Counted from the first letter of the stretch, positions 1 through 11,119 are shown. The stretch is 64,000 nt of DNA from Flavobacteriales bacterium (GCA_016722445.1 JADKIZ010000012.1:62001-126000), one strand, 5' to 3'. Notes: generated by a model not told the origin, from the letters alone. Numbers and translations are program-made.

Positions 1-1027
1 GCACATACATCTGCCAGGACATCAGCAATGCGATAACTCCAATAAGAAGTTTCAAAGAATTGTATTTGATTTTTCTCAACCCCAACAGAAAACTAATGAG
101 CATCAAGAGTGCGATGACGAAGAATGACATGAGGAACAAAATCACGGCTGCGGATAGTTTTGGCGTATTCATGGGTGTCATGTGATTCCTGAGTTCTTCA
201 AATTCAGGATTGGCAGGAAACAAGGCGAGTAGATCAATGCGATGATCGCCTTTTTTCAGTTCTTCATCAAGGTTAAAACTGACGCGATGGTCATAGTCGT
301 GGTAAAAGAAGAGGTGAAGGTTATTGGACTTCAAATCCAAAATAGAAGTGAGCAATGTTCCGTCGCCAAATCTTTCGCGACATACATGCATGGTATCTGA
401 AAGGCTCGTGCAAAATGCGAGGGTGGTATCCAGTTTATTGCGCACGAATTGACTACCATTCACATATCTCTTTTGTTGGATGGCGCTAAAATCACTTACC
501 GTAGATGGACAAAAATTCGCTTGTACGTAACGATCATCATTACCTTCTATGAGTTCGTATGGTTCCGCAATCAAATAATGACCTGTGCGGTCGGTATATA
601 GTAATACCTCCTGATTCAGTTCACTGCGATTGTATTGTGATAGGTAAGCTTTTACTTCGCTAACATTCTTGCAGGTATGAAGAACGTCTTGAAGAAATTG
701 CGATCTGTTGGTTATCTTCTTTAATCCAGAAAGGTCTTTGTCTGTATGTTGTGATGGGGCGGCAAGTGTTACGAATGCAAGGCCATGCACATTCATGCCT
801 GTTTGTGGTGCAAAATCAAAATTGCCCATGGCTCTTGCACCGGTGAAGTAAGCGCCATAACCTGAAGTTTCAAACCAAATATGTGGTTGAGTGCACCATG
901 TATCGTAATTTGAACCGACCATGGTTTTATCACCAACGGTCAATTTATAGGCGCTGCATCCTTGAGATTTTTCATGTAAAAACAATAGGACAACTGCCAG
1001 AAGCAGGTATTTGATCTTTGGTTGCAT
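1..1027 (-). CDS. Secreted Ntn-type linear amide hydrolase (C45/choloylglycine-hydrolase-like), 3' end cut off by window
   Basis: The minus-strand frame is open from the ATG at 1025-1027 to the window edge (342 codons, no stop). A hydrophobic N-terminus (LLLAVVLLFL) is followed by SQG/CSAYKL near residue 24. A Cys exposed by signal cleavage, followed by a 'VGSNYDTW'-like strand, is the usual N-terminal nucleophile arrangement in C45 acyltransferase and penicillin-V-acylase-like enzymes, which hydrolyse linear amides. A second hydrophobic stretch near residues 289-310 (LSAAVILFLMSFFVIALL) and a third at the cut end suggest a C-terminal membrane anchor. Seen: signal peptide, Cys, membrane segments. 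Inferred: enzyme class; the substrate is unknown. It is divergent from the small T9SS gene at 1278. Confidence 0.65.
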   Translation of the reverse strand, partial: MQPKIKYLLLAVVLLFLHEKSQGCSAYKLTVGDKTMVGSNYDTWCTQPHIWFETSGYGAYFTGARAMGNFDFAPQTGMNVHGLAFVTLAAPSQHTDKDLSGLKKITNRSQFLQDVLHTCKNVSEVKAYLSQYNRSELNQEVLLYTDRTGHYLIAEPYELIEGNDDRYVQANFCPSTVSDFSAIQQKRYVNGSQFVRNKLDTTLAFCTSLSDTMHVCRERFGDGTLLTSILDLKSNNLHLFFYHDYDHRVSFNLDEELKKGDHRIDLLALFPANPEFEELRNHMTPMNTPKLSAAVILFLMSFFVIALLMLISFLLGLRKIKYNSLKLLIGVIALLMSWQMYV

Positions 1028-1277
1028 AAGTGGTTGGTTTCATCATTCGAACGCGCTTTGAATTCGAAATATTGTCTGAACATGAACTGGTAAAGAAAAT
1101 CAATGAGGTTAATTTTTGATTGAAAGGTAGACTTGTTTCATTTCTTTCATATCATTGATATCAGATTACGCCTTTCTATCCACTTGCTTAACGGGATAAC
1201 GGACTTCATGTTCTGGTTTTGTTTTGTGCTGGATGTTGGCAATCTGCCAAAGATTATCTAACCAAATTCTAAATTTT

Positions 1278-1757
1278 ATGAGTCAGAAAACCATTCCATT
1301 ACTTTTCTTGCTCTGTTGCAGCGGGTGGATCCGTGCGCAGCAAAGTGCGGTTTCTGCAGGTGGGAATGCCGCTGCAGCCAATGGTTCTGTGAGTTATTCC
1401 ATCGGACAAGTATGTTACATCAATGCTTCAAGTACAACTTCAAGTGTAAATCAGGGTGTACAACAACCGTATGAGTTTTTCGTGATCACATCGATTTATG
1501 TTCCGGATCCTGCGCCAGAACTTTCCGTTTATCCCAATCCAGTGCGTGATTTTGTTACATTGAATTATTCCGGTGCAATTACCGCTGGTTTGAAGTACAA
1601 CCTGTTCGACCAACTGGGCAATCTGATTGCGACACAGAGCATCACCACACCGCAAACGGAGATCCGCATGGATCAACTCGCGATGGCGAGTTATATGCTC
1701 CAAATTGTCGCAACAGACAAAACAATCAAAACATTTCAAATCATCAAGAATTTCTGA
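1278..1757 (+). CDS. Small secreted protein with T9SS type A sorting domain
   Basis: I start at the ATG at 1278 ([14 protein letters not shown]) because it begins directly at a signal peptide ending near IRAQQ; the frame stays open 54 bp further upstream. The ~160-residue product has a short N-terminal segment with 'SYSIGQV' and '[10 protein letters not shown]', a common lead-in in Bacteroidota. A C-terminal type A sorting domain follows: [11 protein letters not shown] near residue 90, then a beta-rich region ending TFQIIKNF. Such proteins cross the outer membrane by T9SS and lose the C-terminal domain. The collagen-like gene starts 2 bp after the stop, so the two are probably cotranscribed. 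A similar pair occurs at 18965-19447 and 17746-18963. The function of the short N-terminal part is unknown. Confidence 0.8.
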   Translation: MSQKTIPLLFLLCCSGWIRAQQSAVSAGGNAAAANGSVSYSIGQVCYINASSTTSSVNQGVQQPYEFFVITSIYVPDPAPELSVYPNPVRDFVTLNYSGAITAGLKYNLFDQLGNLIATQSITTPQTEIRMDQLAMASYMLQIVATDKTIKTFQIIKNF

Positions 1758-1759
1758 AT

Positions 1760-4180
1760 ATGAAAAAGATATTACTATTCTTTATCGTCATATTCTGCGT
1801 GGCCACAGTCTATGCACAGGCACCGCAGAAGATGAGTTACCAGGCTGTCATTAGAGATGGCAATGATGATCTCATTGCAAATGATCAGGTGGGAATGCTC
1901 GTGAGTATTCTGCAGGGATCAGCCACTGGTACTGTTGTTTTTTCAGAAACACATACACCAACAACCAATCTGAATGGCCTTGTGACTATCGAGATTGGCA
2001 ACGGTAACGTACAGAGTGGACAGTTTCAAAACATCGATTGGGGCAATGGTCCTTTCTATATCAAAATACAAACTGATCCAACAGGAGGCACTACCTATAC
2101 ATTGAGTTCAACGCAACAGTTTTTGAGTGTGCCATATGCATTGTATGCTGCGAATGGCGGAACACAAGGTCCAATGGGACCACAAGGCCCGCAGGGTGAA
2201 CAAGGTCCGATGGGACCACAAGGGCCAGCTGGTCCACAAGGTGTGCAAGGTGTTCAAGGAGATCCTGGTGATCAGGGAATACAAGGCGAACCTGGAGCTA
2301 AGGGTTTACCTGGAGATCCCGGTCCGCAAGGTCCACAGGGTATTCAAGGTGAAGTTGGTCCTCCCGGAGCTACTGGTCCTGCTGGTGCGCAAGGCGATCC
2401 TGGTCCACAAGGTCCACAGGGAATTCCTGGTGATATTGGTCCTGCAGGTGCAACTGGTCCTGCTGGTGCGCAAGGCGATCCCGGTCCACAAGGTCCACAG
2501 GGAATTCCTGGTGATATCGGTCCTGCTGGTGCAACAGGTCCTGCTGGTGCGCAAGGAAATCCTGGGCCTCAAGGTCCTCAGGGAATACAAGGTGAAGTTG
2601 GTCCTGCTGGTGCAACTGGCCCTGCAGGTCCGCAGGGCTTAACGGGTGCTCAAGGTCCCCAAGGTTTGACGGGTTCAACTGGTCCTGCTGGTGCTACTGG
2701 CCCTGCAGGTCCACAAGGTTTGACGGGTGCTCAAGGTCCGCAGGGATTGACTGGTGCTACTGGTCCTGCAGGAGCTACTGGTCCTGCCGGTCCGCAAGGT
2801 GATCCTGGTCCACAAGGTCCACAAGGATTGACTGGCGCAACGGGCGCAACAGGTCCGGCAGGTGCTACCGGAGCAACAGGTCCTGCCGGTCCTCAAGGTG
2901 CCACTGGTCCTGCAGGTCCTTCTGGTGGCGGTACTTTGGATGAAGCTTATGATTTTGGTGGAGCTGGTTTGGGTAGACAAATCACAACTGATGCAAGTCC
3001 GGTTGAACTTACTATTCCGGGTACAAGTGCAACTTCTCGCACGGGTATCAAACTCAATACAAATGGAACAACTGCTATCGGTCTAGATGGTGATCTCAAT
3101 GGAACGGGTGTAGTGATACGTGCAAGATCATTGAGCGCATCGAATACAACGCCAGCAGTTCAGGTTGAAACTAACAGTTCTACTTCTGGAAACTCTGCGA
3201 TCACTGGTCAATCAACTGGTGCGGCGTATGCAGTTGGAGGACAACTCACAAGTAGCGCAACTGGTTTCGCAGCAGTATTTGGAAATAACCTTCGCACAAA
3301 TGGAGGATCTGGTGTGGATGGTTTCGGATATAATGGTGTATCTGGTCAGACCAATATCGTTGGGGGAACAGGTATGTACGCATTGCATCAAACACCTGGT
3401 GTAGGATACAATCCAACTGCTACGACACCAATCGTGAATGCAGGTATCACCAGTCTTGGTTTTTATGGTACACTGGGACAATCACAATATCGTCCAGGTG
3501 TTGGTGTTTTCGGATTGAACACCGATGAATTTGGATCACTCGCAGAAGATGCGGCGGGAATGACCGGCAATGGCGGATTCGTAGGTGTTTCAGGAAATTC
3601 ACAGGATGTAGCTGGTTATGGTATTGCGTCTTTCACCAACCTGATTTCTTTGGGTGATTTGGAAGCGTTGGGTTTAAAAACATTCACCATTGATCATCCA
3701 TTTGATCCTGCAAACAAATTATTGCGTCATGCCGCAATCGAATCGAATGAAGTGCTCAACGTATATCGCGGCAACATCATTTGTGATGCGCAGGGTAATG
3801 CAGTAGTAGAATTGCCTGAGTACTTCGGTGAGGTAAATAAAAACTTCAGTTATATCCTCACACCAGTTGGAGCTCCAGCTCCAGGGCTTTATGTGAGCAG
3901 TGAAGTCGAAGGCAATCGTTTTGTGATTTCAGGCGGAACTCCCGGATTGAAAGTGTCTTGGCAGGTGAGTGCAGAAAGAAATGATGCATACATGCAAGAC
4001 CATCCATTCAATGCAGAACAAATGAAGCCGGAACGCAAACGTGGTTTCTATCTCTATCCGCAAGCTTATGGTAAAGGTGAAGAGTTTCTCTATTTGCGCA
4101 AACCTGATTTAAATAAGCTGGTTCAGATGAGTGAATCGAATGCAGCTCGCAAGCCATTGATCCTTTTGGGAAAAAGATAA
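1760..4180 (+). CDS. Secreted collagen-like (Gly-X-Y repeat) surface protein
   Basis: This 806-residue protein has a signal peptide ending at VYAQ (about residue 20). A ~110-residue N-terminal domain follows, with the sequences 'MSYQAVIRD' and '[11 protein letters not shown]' that also begin the two collagen-like genes at 15.8-19 kb. Residues ~134-390 are Gly-X-Y triplets rich in GPQ, GPA, GAT and GDP. A long non-repetitive C-terminal domain (~390-806) contains many Gly/Thr-rich beta-like segments. No T9SS sorting domain is visible at its own C-terminus. The triplet region likely forms a trimeric rod, with the flanking domains acting as trimerisation and head modules. It follows the T9SS companion with a 2 bp gap and is closed by a terminator. 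A structural or adhesive role is inferred only. Confidence 0.8.
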   Translation: MKKILLFFIVIFCVATVYAQAPQKMSYQAVIRDGNDDLIANDQVGMLVSILQGSATGTVVFSETHTPTTNLNGLVTIEIGNGNVQSGQFQNIDWGNGPFYIKIQTDPTGGTTYTLSSTQQFLSVPYALYAANGGTQGPMGPQGPQGEQGPMGPQGPAGPQGVQGVQGDPGDQGIQGEPGAKGLPGDPGPQGPQGIQGEVGPPGATGPAGAQGDPGPQGPQGIPGDIGPAGATGPAGAQGDPGPQGPQGIPGDIGPAGATGPAGAQGNPGPQGPQGIQGEVGPAGATGPAGPQGLTGAQGPQGLTGSTGPAGATGPAGPQGLTGAQGPQGLTGATGPAGATGPAGPQGDPGPQGPQGLTGATGATGPAGATGATGPAGPQGATGPAGPSGGGTLDEAYDFGGAGLGRQITTDASPVELTIPGTSATSRTGIKLNTNGTTAIGLDGDLNGTGVVIRARSLSASNTTPAVQVETNSSTSGNSAITGQSTGAAYAVGGQLTSSATGFAAVFGNNLRTNGGSGVDGFGYNGVSGQTNIVGGTGMYALHQTPGVGYNPTATTPIVNAGITSLGFYGTLGQSQYRPGVGVFGLNTDEFGSLAEDAAGMTGNGGFVGVSGNSQDVAGYGIASFTNLISLGDLEALGLKTFTIDHPFDPANKLLRHAAIESNEVLNVYRGNIICDAQGNAVVELPEYFGEVNKNFSYILTPVGAPAPGLYVSSEVEGNRFVISGGTPGLKVSWQVSAERNDAYMQDHPFNAEQMKPERKRGFYLYPQAYGKGEEFLYLRKPDLNKLVQMSESNAARKPLILLGKR

Positions 4181-4200
4181 ATATTCATCATTGAGATATT

Positions 4201-4227
4201 AAAGGGCGCTGAAATGCGCCCTTTTTA
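4201..4227 (+). terminator. Rho-independent terminator after collagen-like gene
   Basis: The stem AAAGGGCGC (4201-4209) pairs with GCGCCCTTT (4216-4224) across a six-base loop and runs into a T tract. It lies 20 bp after the stop of the collagen-like gene. Confidence 0.85.
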
Positions 4228-4458
4228 TTTGCCTTATTTTGGAATGTGGAAGAATGCAAATCATAGCGACTAATGCCGATTCGCAGTTTTTTTATTTCAG
4301 GTTAAATGAGAAGATGAAGATGGGATTGTCATTGGATTAATGAATTGACAAGCTTTACATCCTTTTTTATAATTGGTATTGATGAATTTTTTCCGAGCAT
4401 TGCACCACGCTGAATCAAATCTATACTTCTGCAGTATTTGTCTTCATTGAAAAGTTTT

Positions 4459-5537
4459 TCAAATTCCCATCTCGGCTTTCACATCAGGTCTTGAAACTTT
4501 CCAGATAAATCCATCCAACACGTAATGTGTCACTTGTGGCAACGACAAAAGTGGCACCATGACGGATAGAAGTGTTTTGTCGGAAGAACTGGCAGTGCGT
4601 AAAATCCATTGAACAATTGACGATGGTCCTGCCAAACCATGGCGTCCCAAATTCCTTCTTCCAGAAATGCAAGCAGGAGTAAAGGCAGAAGATAAAGAAT
4701 AGCTGCTGGTTTAAAAATCAAGCGCGACCAGAATGGCTTGTCTTGGTTTTTTGAAGATTGTTTGTTGCCGTAAATCCAAACCAACGCCATGTATGGTATT
4801 CCATGTGCAACCACATTCAGCGCTGTGAACGTGAGATCTCCATTAAAATAAACAATACCGAAATACCATGACAATGCTGTTCCGCTGATGATGGCCAATT
4901 TAGGAATATTGATGACTTTATGTTGAATGATCGCTCTGATTTCTGTAATCAAAAAAACAAATGCAATCATGAAATACAGGATCAAGGAAACATTCAGGAT
5001 CATCTCTTTTTTATTCGACAACAAAAAATCACCTTCGACAAACCAAGTGAAATTTCTATCACCGGAAAAATGCCAATAGACGATTGGATATAACATGGTG
5101 GTATAAACCATGATCGCATCCATCCGTCGTTTCCATATGGCGTTGTTTTCTTTTCTGGAATAAAGTCGCATGAATCCATATTGTTGTCTGATGAAATGGA
5201 AAACGGCGAGATAGGCCAGACATCTCCAGAAAAGCATATGATCGATCGAGTGGAGGAGAACCCCCGCGATTAAACAACCAACAGGCACAAAAAGAAACGC
5301 GTTGCGGTATTTGTTTCTTGCCGCACCATCAAAATAGGTGCGAAACAAAGTGCTGTATACATGCGAAACATCGATACCTAGTACAAGAATGATCCATGCA
5401 GTAGGTGTCACATAATTGTTGTCTAAAAACAAATCTGGAAAAAAAGCTATGAGCAATAAGACAACAAATGGAGGTGCAATGATGAAGAGACCATCTACCC
5501 ATTTCGAATATATCCACGGTTGACGGTAATGGCTCAT
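4459..5537 (-). CDS. Polytopic inner-membrane protein, last gene of the SpeD/DUF4178/DUF350 operon (one frameshift)
   Basis: The ATG at 5537 overlaps the stop of the upstream FAD-oxidoreductase gene (ATGA), indicating translational coupling. The ~359-residue product is strongly hydrophobic, with about eight membrane segments (e.g. GLFIIAPPFVVLLLIAFF, LILYFMIAFVFLI, ILYLLPLLLLAFL). It carries conserved-looking polar motifs between helices: 'HVYSTLFRTYFD', 'HFIRQQYGFMRLY' and a His-Gly pair in 'VVAHGIPYMALVW'. The frame breaks at the T-run 4575-4578. One more base there gives a smooth continuation into the frame ending at 4459 (FIWKVSRPDVK). I do not recognise the family. The scattered His residues could bind a metal or heme, but that is a guess. 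Its role is linked to the operon only by position. Confidence 0.65.
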
Positions 5538-7156
5538 GTTGTTTTACGCTGAGAGTAATATTGTAGGACTTCCTGTGCTGCGCGATGTCCGTGACTGAAT
5601 GCCTCTTCAAAAATGGAAATTCCACTAAGGTCGGAATGGGCAAAGAATATTTTTTCCTGATGCGGAGTAGCCGCTTTCCGACGTTGGTCATCTGTATAAA
5701 ATCCTGGTACGGGCCGCACCATACCATGGCCCCACATCCATACTTGAATGTCTTCAATTTGTTTGGCAATATCAGGATGTGCGTACTGCAGATCTTGAAG
5801 GATGTCATGGCACCATTCTTCATGTGTCTTGCTGTGCATCATTTTTCTTGCTTCAGTTGGCGACAAATCTGAAACGGGGTAATAGTAAGTGAGCACTGTT
5901 TTGTTGTTATATACCCGGATCTTCTGATGACACGCATTGACATATCCCAGTGAGTTGCTATTGTACATGACATTGTCCCAACTCAATGGAGCACCTGCAA
6001 TGGTTTGTGGTTGTCCCACCAAAGTGATATTGGCAACTATCCAGGGTGCATATCCTGGAAGGTATCCAGTTGAAGTGATCAATTCAGGATTGAGTTTCTG
6101 AATGATGTAACGAGGGAGGCAACAAATCACCGCATCAGCTGTGTATTGAATTACCTGATCTTTTCTGCTTGCCAGGTCTTGACGATGACTTGTTCATCCT
6201 CGCACTTGATCTCAAACGCAAGTTCCTTGAGTTGAAGTTTTGCATGGTTGCCCTGAAGTAATTTCTGTACTAGGAATTGATTGCCTTCAGGCCAAGTTAG
6301 TACATCTTCGTGTCCGCCATCAGCTACTCGTCCTTTTCGCGAAGCGAAATAATGTATACCTGCCCAAGCTGATGTCTCATCATATTTTGTCCCGTAATCA
6401 TCCTTGCAGCAATAATTCACATACCAATGCAGGTACGAAGTATTCCATCCCATTTGTTGCAGCCAAGTTTTCATATCGATCTGATCGAATTGAATAAAAG
6501 CAGGATCGTCAGAACTATTTGCAACAGGGATGTCAAAAGCATTCTTACCATCGGTTCCGATGGCATTTCTCATTTTTTCCATGGTAGAAAAAAATGCTGC
6601 GATCTCTTGTTTTTCCTGTTCTGAAAGCCCAAGTGTTGGTATCAATCCCGATTGCCAATAGCCTTGGATGTGCAATCTTTCTTCCGGGTCTGCACACAGG
6701 TAGAGCGGATTGTAGAGGATACCCTTTTCGTTTTCTCCCATGATGATTTCATGTTCCCTGAGAAAAGCATATAGGTCGTGATTGTTTGGATTGATCACTG
6801 GCAGGTAGTGGGCACCCCAGGATATTCACTGACCTCATTTTACCACTTGCAGAATTCCCTCCGGGTTGATCGGCTAATTCAATCACAACAAAATCTTCAT
6901 CGCCATTTTTCTTCAGTGTTCTTGCTGCGGATAATCCGGCGACACCTGCGCCAAGTATTAATGTGCGCACATGTTTTGTCACCGACGGCTGCGCAAATTG
7001 TTGATCGCGGAGTTTATGTCCGATGGCAGAATTGGCACCGACAATTTCTCCTTTAAACTTTTCACGATGACTTTGAAAACAAGATGTAATGGCAGGAGCC
7101 AAGGCCCATAACGCAGAGGCGTATCCAAGCTTCGTAATAAAATTCCTGCGCTCCAT
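5534..7156 (-). CDS. FAD-dependent amine-oxidase-like oxidoreductase, probably Tat-exported (three frame breaks)
   Basis: The ATG at 7156 (MERRNFITKLG) carries a twin-arginine-like signal (RRNFI) followed by a hydrophobic stretch ending AITSC, so export, possibly as a lipoprotein, is likely. A dinucleotide-binding fold follows: LILGAGVAGLSAARTL, then VVIELADQPGGNS. Correcting missing bases at the T-run 6838-6841 and the G-run 6820-6821 restores 'EVSEYPWGAHYLP', a motif of this FAD/amine-oxidase subgroup. Correcting the T-run 6161-6164 joins the central part to 'YTADAVICCLP'. The full protein is ~540 residues. The gene starts 2 bp after the spermidine-synthase-like gene and overlaps the membrane-protein gene downstream. 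Oxidation of an amine or polyamine product of the neighbouring genes is the natural inference; the substrate is not shown. Confidence 0.75.
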
Positions 7157-7158
7157 GT

Positions 7159-8704
7159 TCACATCGAATATTGCGACCACTCTGATTCAAAATAATGAAC
7201 CAGTGATTGATTATTCAACCGATTCACTTCAGTTGGCACAAAAGACATATCATCTGAAAAATGAAACATCTGTTGTATGGTCTTATCGTTTACAAATCGG
7301 AATTCGGCCATGTCTTTGAGATGAGGAATGGTCGGCTCATCATGAGCAAACAGAATAAATCCCCATTCGCCGAAAGAAGGAACATAAGCGTGATAGGGCA
7401 AGGCATTTAAACCAGAAGCTGCATCGTATTGGCGACACACCAGAAAGATTTTCTGGCGAAATAAGGTGAAGTACTTTGGATCACACCTCTGCCTTGCGGG
7501 GTGAGGTGTTTTGATATTTCTATAAAAAACTGATCACTGTAGAGTTTACCGAGAGAATAATTCGAGGGGTCGGGAAAATCAATGATTACGACATCGTATT
7601 TGTTTCCATGAGATCGGAGCCATGAAAATGCATCTTCATTGATGATTTGAAGTTTGGGATTATTCAATGCGTCTTGATTCAAAGTGGTGAGCATGGAATT
7701 ATTCCTGAAAAGTTCTGTCATCGCAGGATCAAGGTCAACAAGTATGATGGAGTCCACTTCATGTTTTAAGATTTCTCGAACCGCGAGGCCATCACCACCT
7801 CCAAGTATCAGAACCTTATCTTTCTTTTCTGAAGAAAGCATCACCGGATGCACCAATGATTCATGATACCGGTATTCATCATCGCTGCTGAATTGTAGAT
7901 TTCCGTTCAGATGCAGTTTGAGTGATCGTCCATCGTTGGATAGGATGATGCGCTGATAGGGTGAAGATTCAGCGTGGATGATTTTACCTGGAATAACCTG
8001 TGACTCGGAAAAACTTGTGATCTTGTCAGCAAGGACGAAGACGCCAAGAAGCAAGAACAAACAGATCCAACCTGCTGTTTTCTGATATTTCGCAGAAGGC
8101 AATTTTTCGAATTTGTGTGCAACAATAATGGCGACAATGACATTCAGGATGCCGAAAAAAACAGATGTTCTGATGAGTCCGAGCCTGGGAACAAGGACCA
8201 ATGGAAAGATGAGTGATGCCAGCAATGCACCGATATAATCGAAGGTGAAAATTTTTGATACGAGATCATGAAATGCGTATTTGCTTTTAGAACACGCATA
8301 AGGAGCGGTATTTCCAATCCAACAAGAATACCTGTGATGAGTACAATGGCATAAAGCAATAGTCTGAAGTGTTCTATTTCTGCAAAGAGCAGAAACAGCA
8401 AAGCACTGCTGAAACCGCCGACCATGCCGACCAATATTTCAACCTGAATGAACCAACCCAATAAGTTTTTGGTGAAGTATTTCGATAACCACGAACCGAT
8501 TCCCATCGCAAAGAGATAGCAACCGATGATGGTACTGAATTGAGTGACACTGTCTCCAAGTAAATAGCTTGCAAGTGTACCCGCAACAAGCTCATAGATG
8601 AGTCCGCAGGTGGCAACTGTAAACACAGACAACAAGAGGAGTGTACCTGTACCGGTATCTTCCTGTCTGTCTGCTGTCTGATCCAACTGTTCTTGATCAG
8701 CCAT
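7159..8704 (-). CDS. Membrane-anchored spermidine-synthase-like aminopropyltransferase (two frame breaks)
   Basis: The start at 8704 (MADQEQLDQ) overlaps the DUF350 gene by 8 bp. Residues ~25-240 hold about seven membrane helices ([20 protein letters not shown] is typical of this group). The second half is a Rossmann methyltransferase/aminopropyltransferase fold: [16 protein letters not shown], then [10 protein letters not shown] and '[11 protein letters not shown]'. These match the polyamine synthase domain that binds decarboxylated AdoMet. A missing base near 8266-8273 joins the membrane part ('[14 protein letters not shown]'). A second near 7420-7425 joins the C-terminal part ([16 protein letters not shown]). 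Corrected length is ~515 residues. Transfer of an aminopropyl group at the membrane is inferred from the family. A SpeD-like gene lies at the head of the same operon. Confidence 0.8.
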
Positions 8705-8906
8705 GAATGGCGCTACTGATGATGATGGCAATGGCGATCATAAAACCTGCGGCCATGATCGACAAGGCGATGTTTTGTTTTTCGACGATGTTTTTCCAAA
8801 GATTCTCTGGTGTGATTTTTTCGACGATCCAAAATGTCACCAGCAAGATGAGAATTTCAATAACGGAGTAAATCACCGATGCAATCGCGTATTTCGTTTC
8901 TATCAT
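8697..8906 (-). CDS. DUF350 (YjfL-like) small membrane protein
   Basis: The ATG at 8906 ([11 protein letters not shown]) gives a 69-residue protein with two membrane helices ([18 protein letters not shown] and [22 protein letters not shown]). Between them lies the DUF350-typical '[19 protein letters not shown]'. DUF350 proteins such as E. coli YjfL are small inner-membrane proteins of unknown function. Most carry two such units; this one has a single unit and might dimerise. The frame is open further upstream to 8960, but that part overlaps the preceding gene and does not look like DUF350. It overlaps the next gene by 8 bp. Confidence 0.8.
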   Translation of the reverse strand: MIETKYAIASVIYSVIEILILLVTFWIVEKITPENLWKNIVEKQNIALSIMAAGFMIAIAIIISSAIHG

Positions 8907-9111
8907 GGTATTGTTTTTTGAGTTGAAAATTATTTGTGTTAGAGCCATAGGATGAATCATCTACCACTTCTGGTTTTTCACTGCTTACGATATCAAGGAG
9001 GCGATAGCCGTACAATGTAGCGCCGGTATAAATACCTACCACAATGAGAAACCAGATCAGTATCCGTTTCGATCCAAAGAGTATTTGCCAAAGATTATTC
9101 ATCGCTTTCAT
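8857..9111 (-). CDS. Small single-helix membrane protein, operon member of unknown function
   Basis: The ATG at 9111 (or 9102) overlaps the end of the second DUF4178 gene. One membrane helix (ILIWFLIVVGIYTGATLYGY) is followed by a short acidic, Ser-rich tail (SSEKPEVVDDSS). As read, the frame runs 50 bp into DUF350. Adding one base to the T-run 8914-8919 would end the protein at LKKTIP, with its TGA overlapping the DUF350 ATG. That is the junction style of the rest of the operon, so the true gene is probably ~66 residues ending near 8903. I do not recognise a family. Confidence 0.55.
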   Translation of the reverse strand: MKAMNNLWQILFGSKRILIWFLIVVGIYTGATLYGYRLLDIVSSEKPEVVDDSSYGSNTNNFQLKKQYHDRNEIRDCIGDLLRY

Positions 9112-10503
9112 AAGGTGAGTAGTCTGAATTCATCCATCGTTTCTTTTCGAAGTAATGGTGTTTGAGTAAAAGTGCTGCAGGTAACAACGAAAACATAACT
9201 AAACAAATAAAGAAGTTCGATAAAATGTTTTCGCGCGCAACAAGTTCTATCTCTAGGGTCCTATTGTAAAGTGACCCATTTTTAACCTCGATATTCAAAT
9301 GGTATTTACCGGGCTTTACTGAAGAAATGGTTTTGGATGGTGCTGTAGATCCTTCTGTCCAATGTTCGCCTTCGGAGACACCTTCGTAAAACTCGATATC
9401 CTGCCAGAAAACGCGCGTTTCACCTGTGGTTTCATTGATGAGATAACATTCAGCATAAGTCCAGTCGTTGTGGACACCGGATGAAAAATGCGCTTCGATA
9501 TTTGAGGGTAGGGTTCCTTCAACCTCAAAAGACTCAGTAACGATGGGGAGTTTGAGTGTGTCGATGGTTTTGACAACTTCCTGTGGTTGATCAGGATTCA
9601 TTGTTTTTAATATGGAATCAACACTGCGAGCCAATTTTTCATCCTGGAGATTCGGGTACTTTTCCAGAAATGTTTTTTGTTTAATTTGCGCAGATGTACC
9701 AGGCATTACCAACCTTGTACGTAACAATTCAGATTTGGTGGAAAGGTTGTTTAGGGTAATCGCAAGAACAATCATCAGGATACCAAAATGGCCCAAATAA
9801 CCCTCAATTGTTGCCGCCCCAATTTTTCTGTTGATGGCTGAGCTGAACCAATTCCTATGCGTTGCGGAAGCGATATGTTCTCTTTAAAGAGTTTTTGTAC
9901 TTCATCCGGCTGTAAATATTTTCCGAGATACCATTCATGACAATCCGCCTGTTTTTCTCTGGCGAGCATCATAGGCGGACGGATGAACTCATCTGCTTTG
10001 ATGGGAGAGTGTACTTGAGATGGAAATTCACCAACGGCATATTTGGTCTGTACGTGATCTCGATTGATGAGATGGTACAATTCCTTCCGGAATACGACCG
10101 ATGTTTCAATATCAGAAAGTTCACGAGGATAATCTTTGATCACTTCTATCAGCATCCAGTGTCCACTGTTTTCGCTTAGTGAGAGATAACCATGCAAAGG
10201 ATTGAAGAATAAATATTCCGTCCAATGGATTTTGTATGCTGGAATATGTTTAACTGCAATACCGGTAAAGATGTAAGTGCCTTTCTCCATTTTCGCTTGG
10301 GTGCCCAATGGAAGAATGAACTTACCATGCTCATTGAATTACATGGTATGAACCAGATTTTGATGGTTGTATTTATACAACCTGTGACAAGAATTACAGC
10401 CTACATATCTCGCCTGACCATAAGTATAAATGGTGATGGAAGCTTTGCAGTCTGGACATTCCAGTTGCGTAGAACCGGGGAGACGATCAGATATTCCAGA
10501 CAT
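9095..10503 (-). CDS. DUF4178 protein B: zinc ribbon, DUF4178, C-terminal membrane region (one in-frame stop, one frameshift)
   Basis: The ATG at 10503 overlaps the end of the first DUF4178 gene by 17 bp. A zinc ribbon comes first: CPDC then CNSC about 20 residues later. An ochre codon at 10339-10341 (codon 55) interrupts the frame, which then continues unchanged through FNEHGKFILPLG into a DUF4178 domain (YLSLSENSGHWML). A missing base at the A-run 9795-9797 joins this to a segment with two membrane helices (GHFGILMIVLAITL; FFICLVMFSLLPAALLL) enclosing a ~150-residue beta-rich soluble domain. I annotate one ~470-residue protein because zinc ribbon, DUF4178 and membrane parts are contiguous. 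Two or three separate genes cannot be excluded. DUF4178 has no established biochemical role. The layout suggests a ligand-binding membrane protein. Confidence 0.6.
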
Positions 10504-11119
10504 CGGCGGTTCTTGTTGAAGTGAATTTTAATTCCTCCGGAGAGGTGTATATTCCTTTGAGGAGTGTGGCATTGTGTTTATCCAGCACAAAGGCCAATAC
10601 CATTTCCTGTTGCAGGGTACCAAGTCTCAGGACGATTGTTTTGGATGGTTCGATGTTGTGATCGTAAATCTCACCTTCTCCATATATCTCGGTGATTTTA
10701 TCGAGGTATTCTACATAGAATTTTTTGTCATTGAGTTGAAGTGAACTACTGACTGTTTTGCTTTTGAATGATTGAGCAAGGCCTTTCGTATCAACGGTAT
10801 CGATCACAGCATAATCCTGATTGCTTTCATAAAGATAAACGTGATCGCATTCACCGACAGCCAGCCATAACATCAAATAACTATTTTCACCAAAGAACAA
10901 AGTGCGGCCGTTTACTTCATAGGATTTTTGATTCCAGGTGAATGTTGTTCCGATTTTGATGATGCTCATCATTTCGGGAATATTTTTATTGATCGGCGGA
11001 ACAACGCCATTTCGAACATTGATATGTCCGCAGAATGGACAAACCAGAACAGTAGCATCTGAGGTTTTGAAGTATGATACCTTTCTACATTCCTCACAGG
11101 CAAGCGCAGTCGTCCTCAT
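10487..11119 (-). CDS. DUF4178 protein A with N-terminal zinc ribbon
   Basis: The ATG at 11119 overlaps the SpeD-like stop (ATGA). The intact 210-residue protein starts with a zinc ribbon (CEEC at ~8-11, CPFC at ~27-30). A beta-rich DUF4178 domain follows (TFTWNQKSYEVNGRTLFF; YLMLWLAVGECDHVYLYES). No signal or membrane helix is seen, so it is probably cytoplasmic. It aligns over the zinc ribbon and first strands with protein B immediately downstream, so the two appear to be an old tandem duplication in which only B has a membrane tail. DUF4178 genes are known to lie near DUF350 and SpeD genes in many bacteria; the molecular function is not known to me. Confidence 0.75.
   Translation of the reverse strand: MRTTALACEECRKVSYFKTSDATVLVCPFCGHINVRNGVVPPINKNIPEMMSIIKIGTTFTWNQKSYEVNGRTLFFGENSYLMLWLAVGECDHVYLYESNQDYAVIDTVDTKGLAQSFKSKTVSSSLQLNDKKFYVEYLDKITEIYGEGEIYDHNIEPSKTIVLRLGTLQQEMVLAFVLDKHNATLLKGIYTSPEELKFTSTRTADVWNI

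Noticed and set aside
2127..2980. Open frames on both strands across the collagen-like region
   Set aside because: They are shadows of the Gly-X-Y repeat, with biased Arg/Thr/Leu composition and no independent signals.
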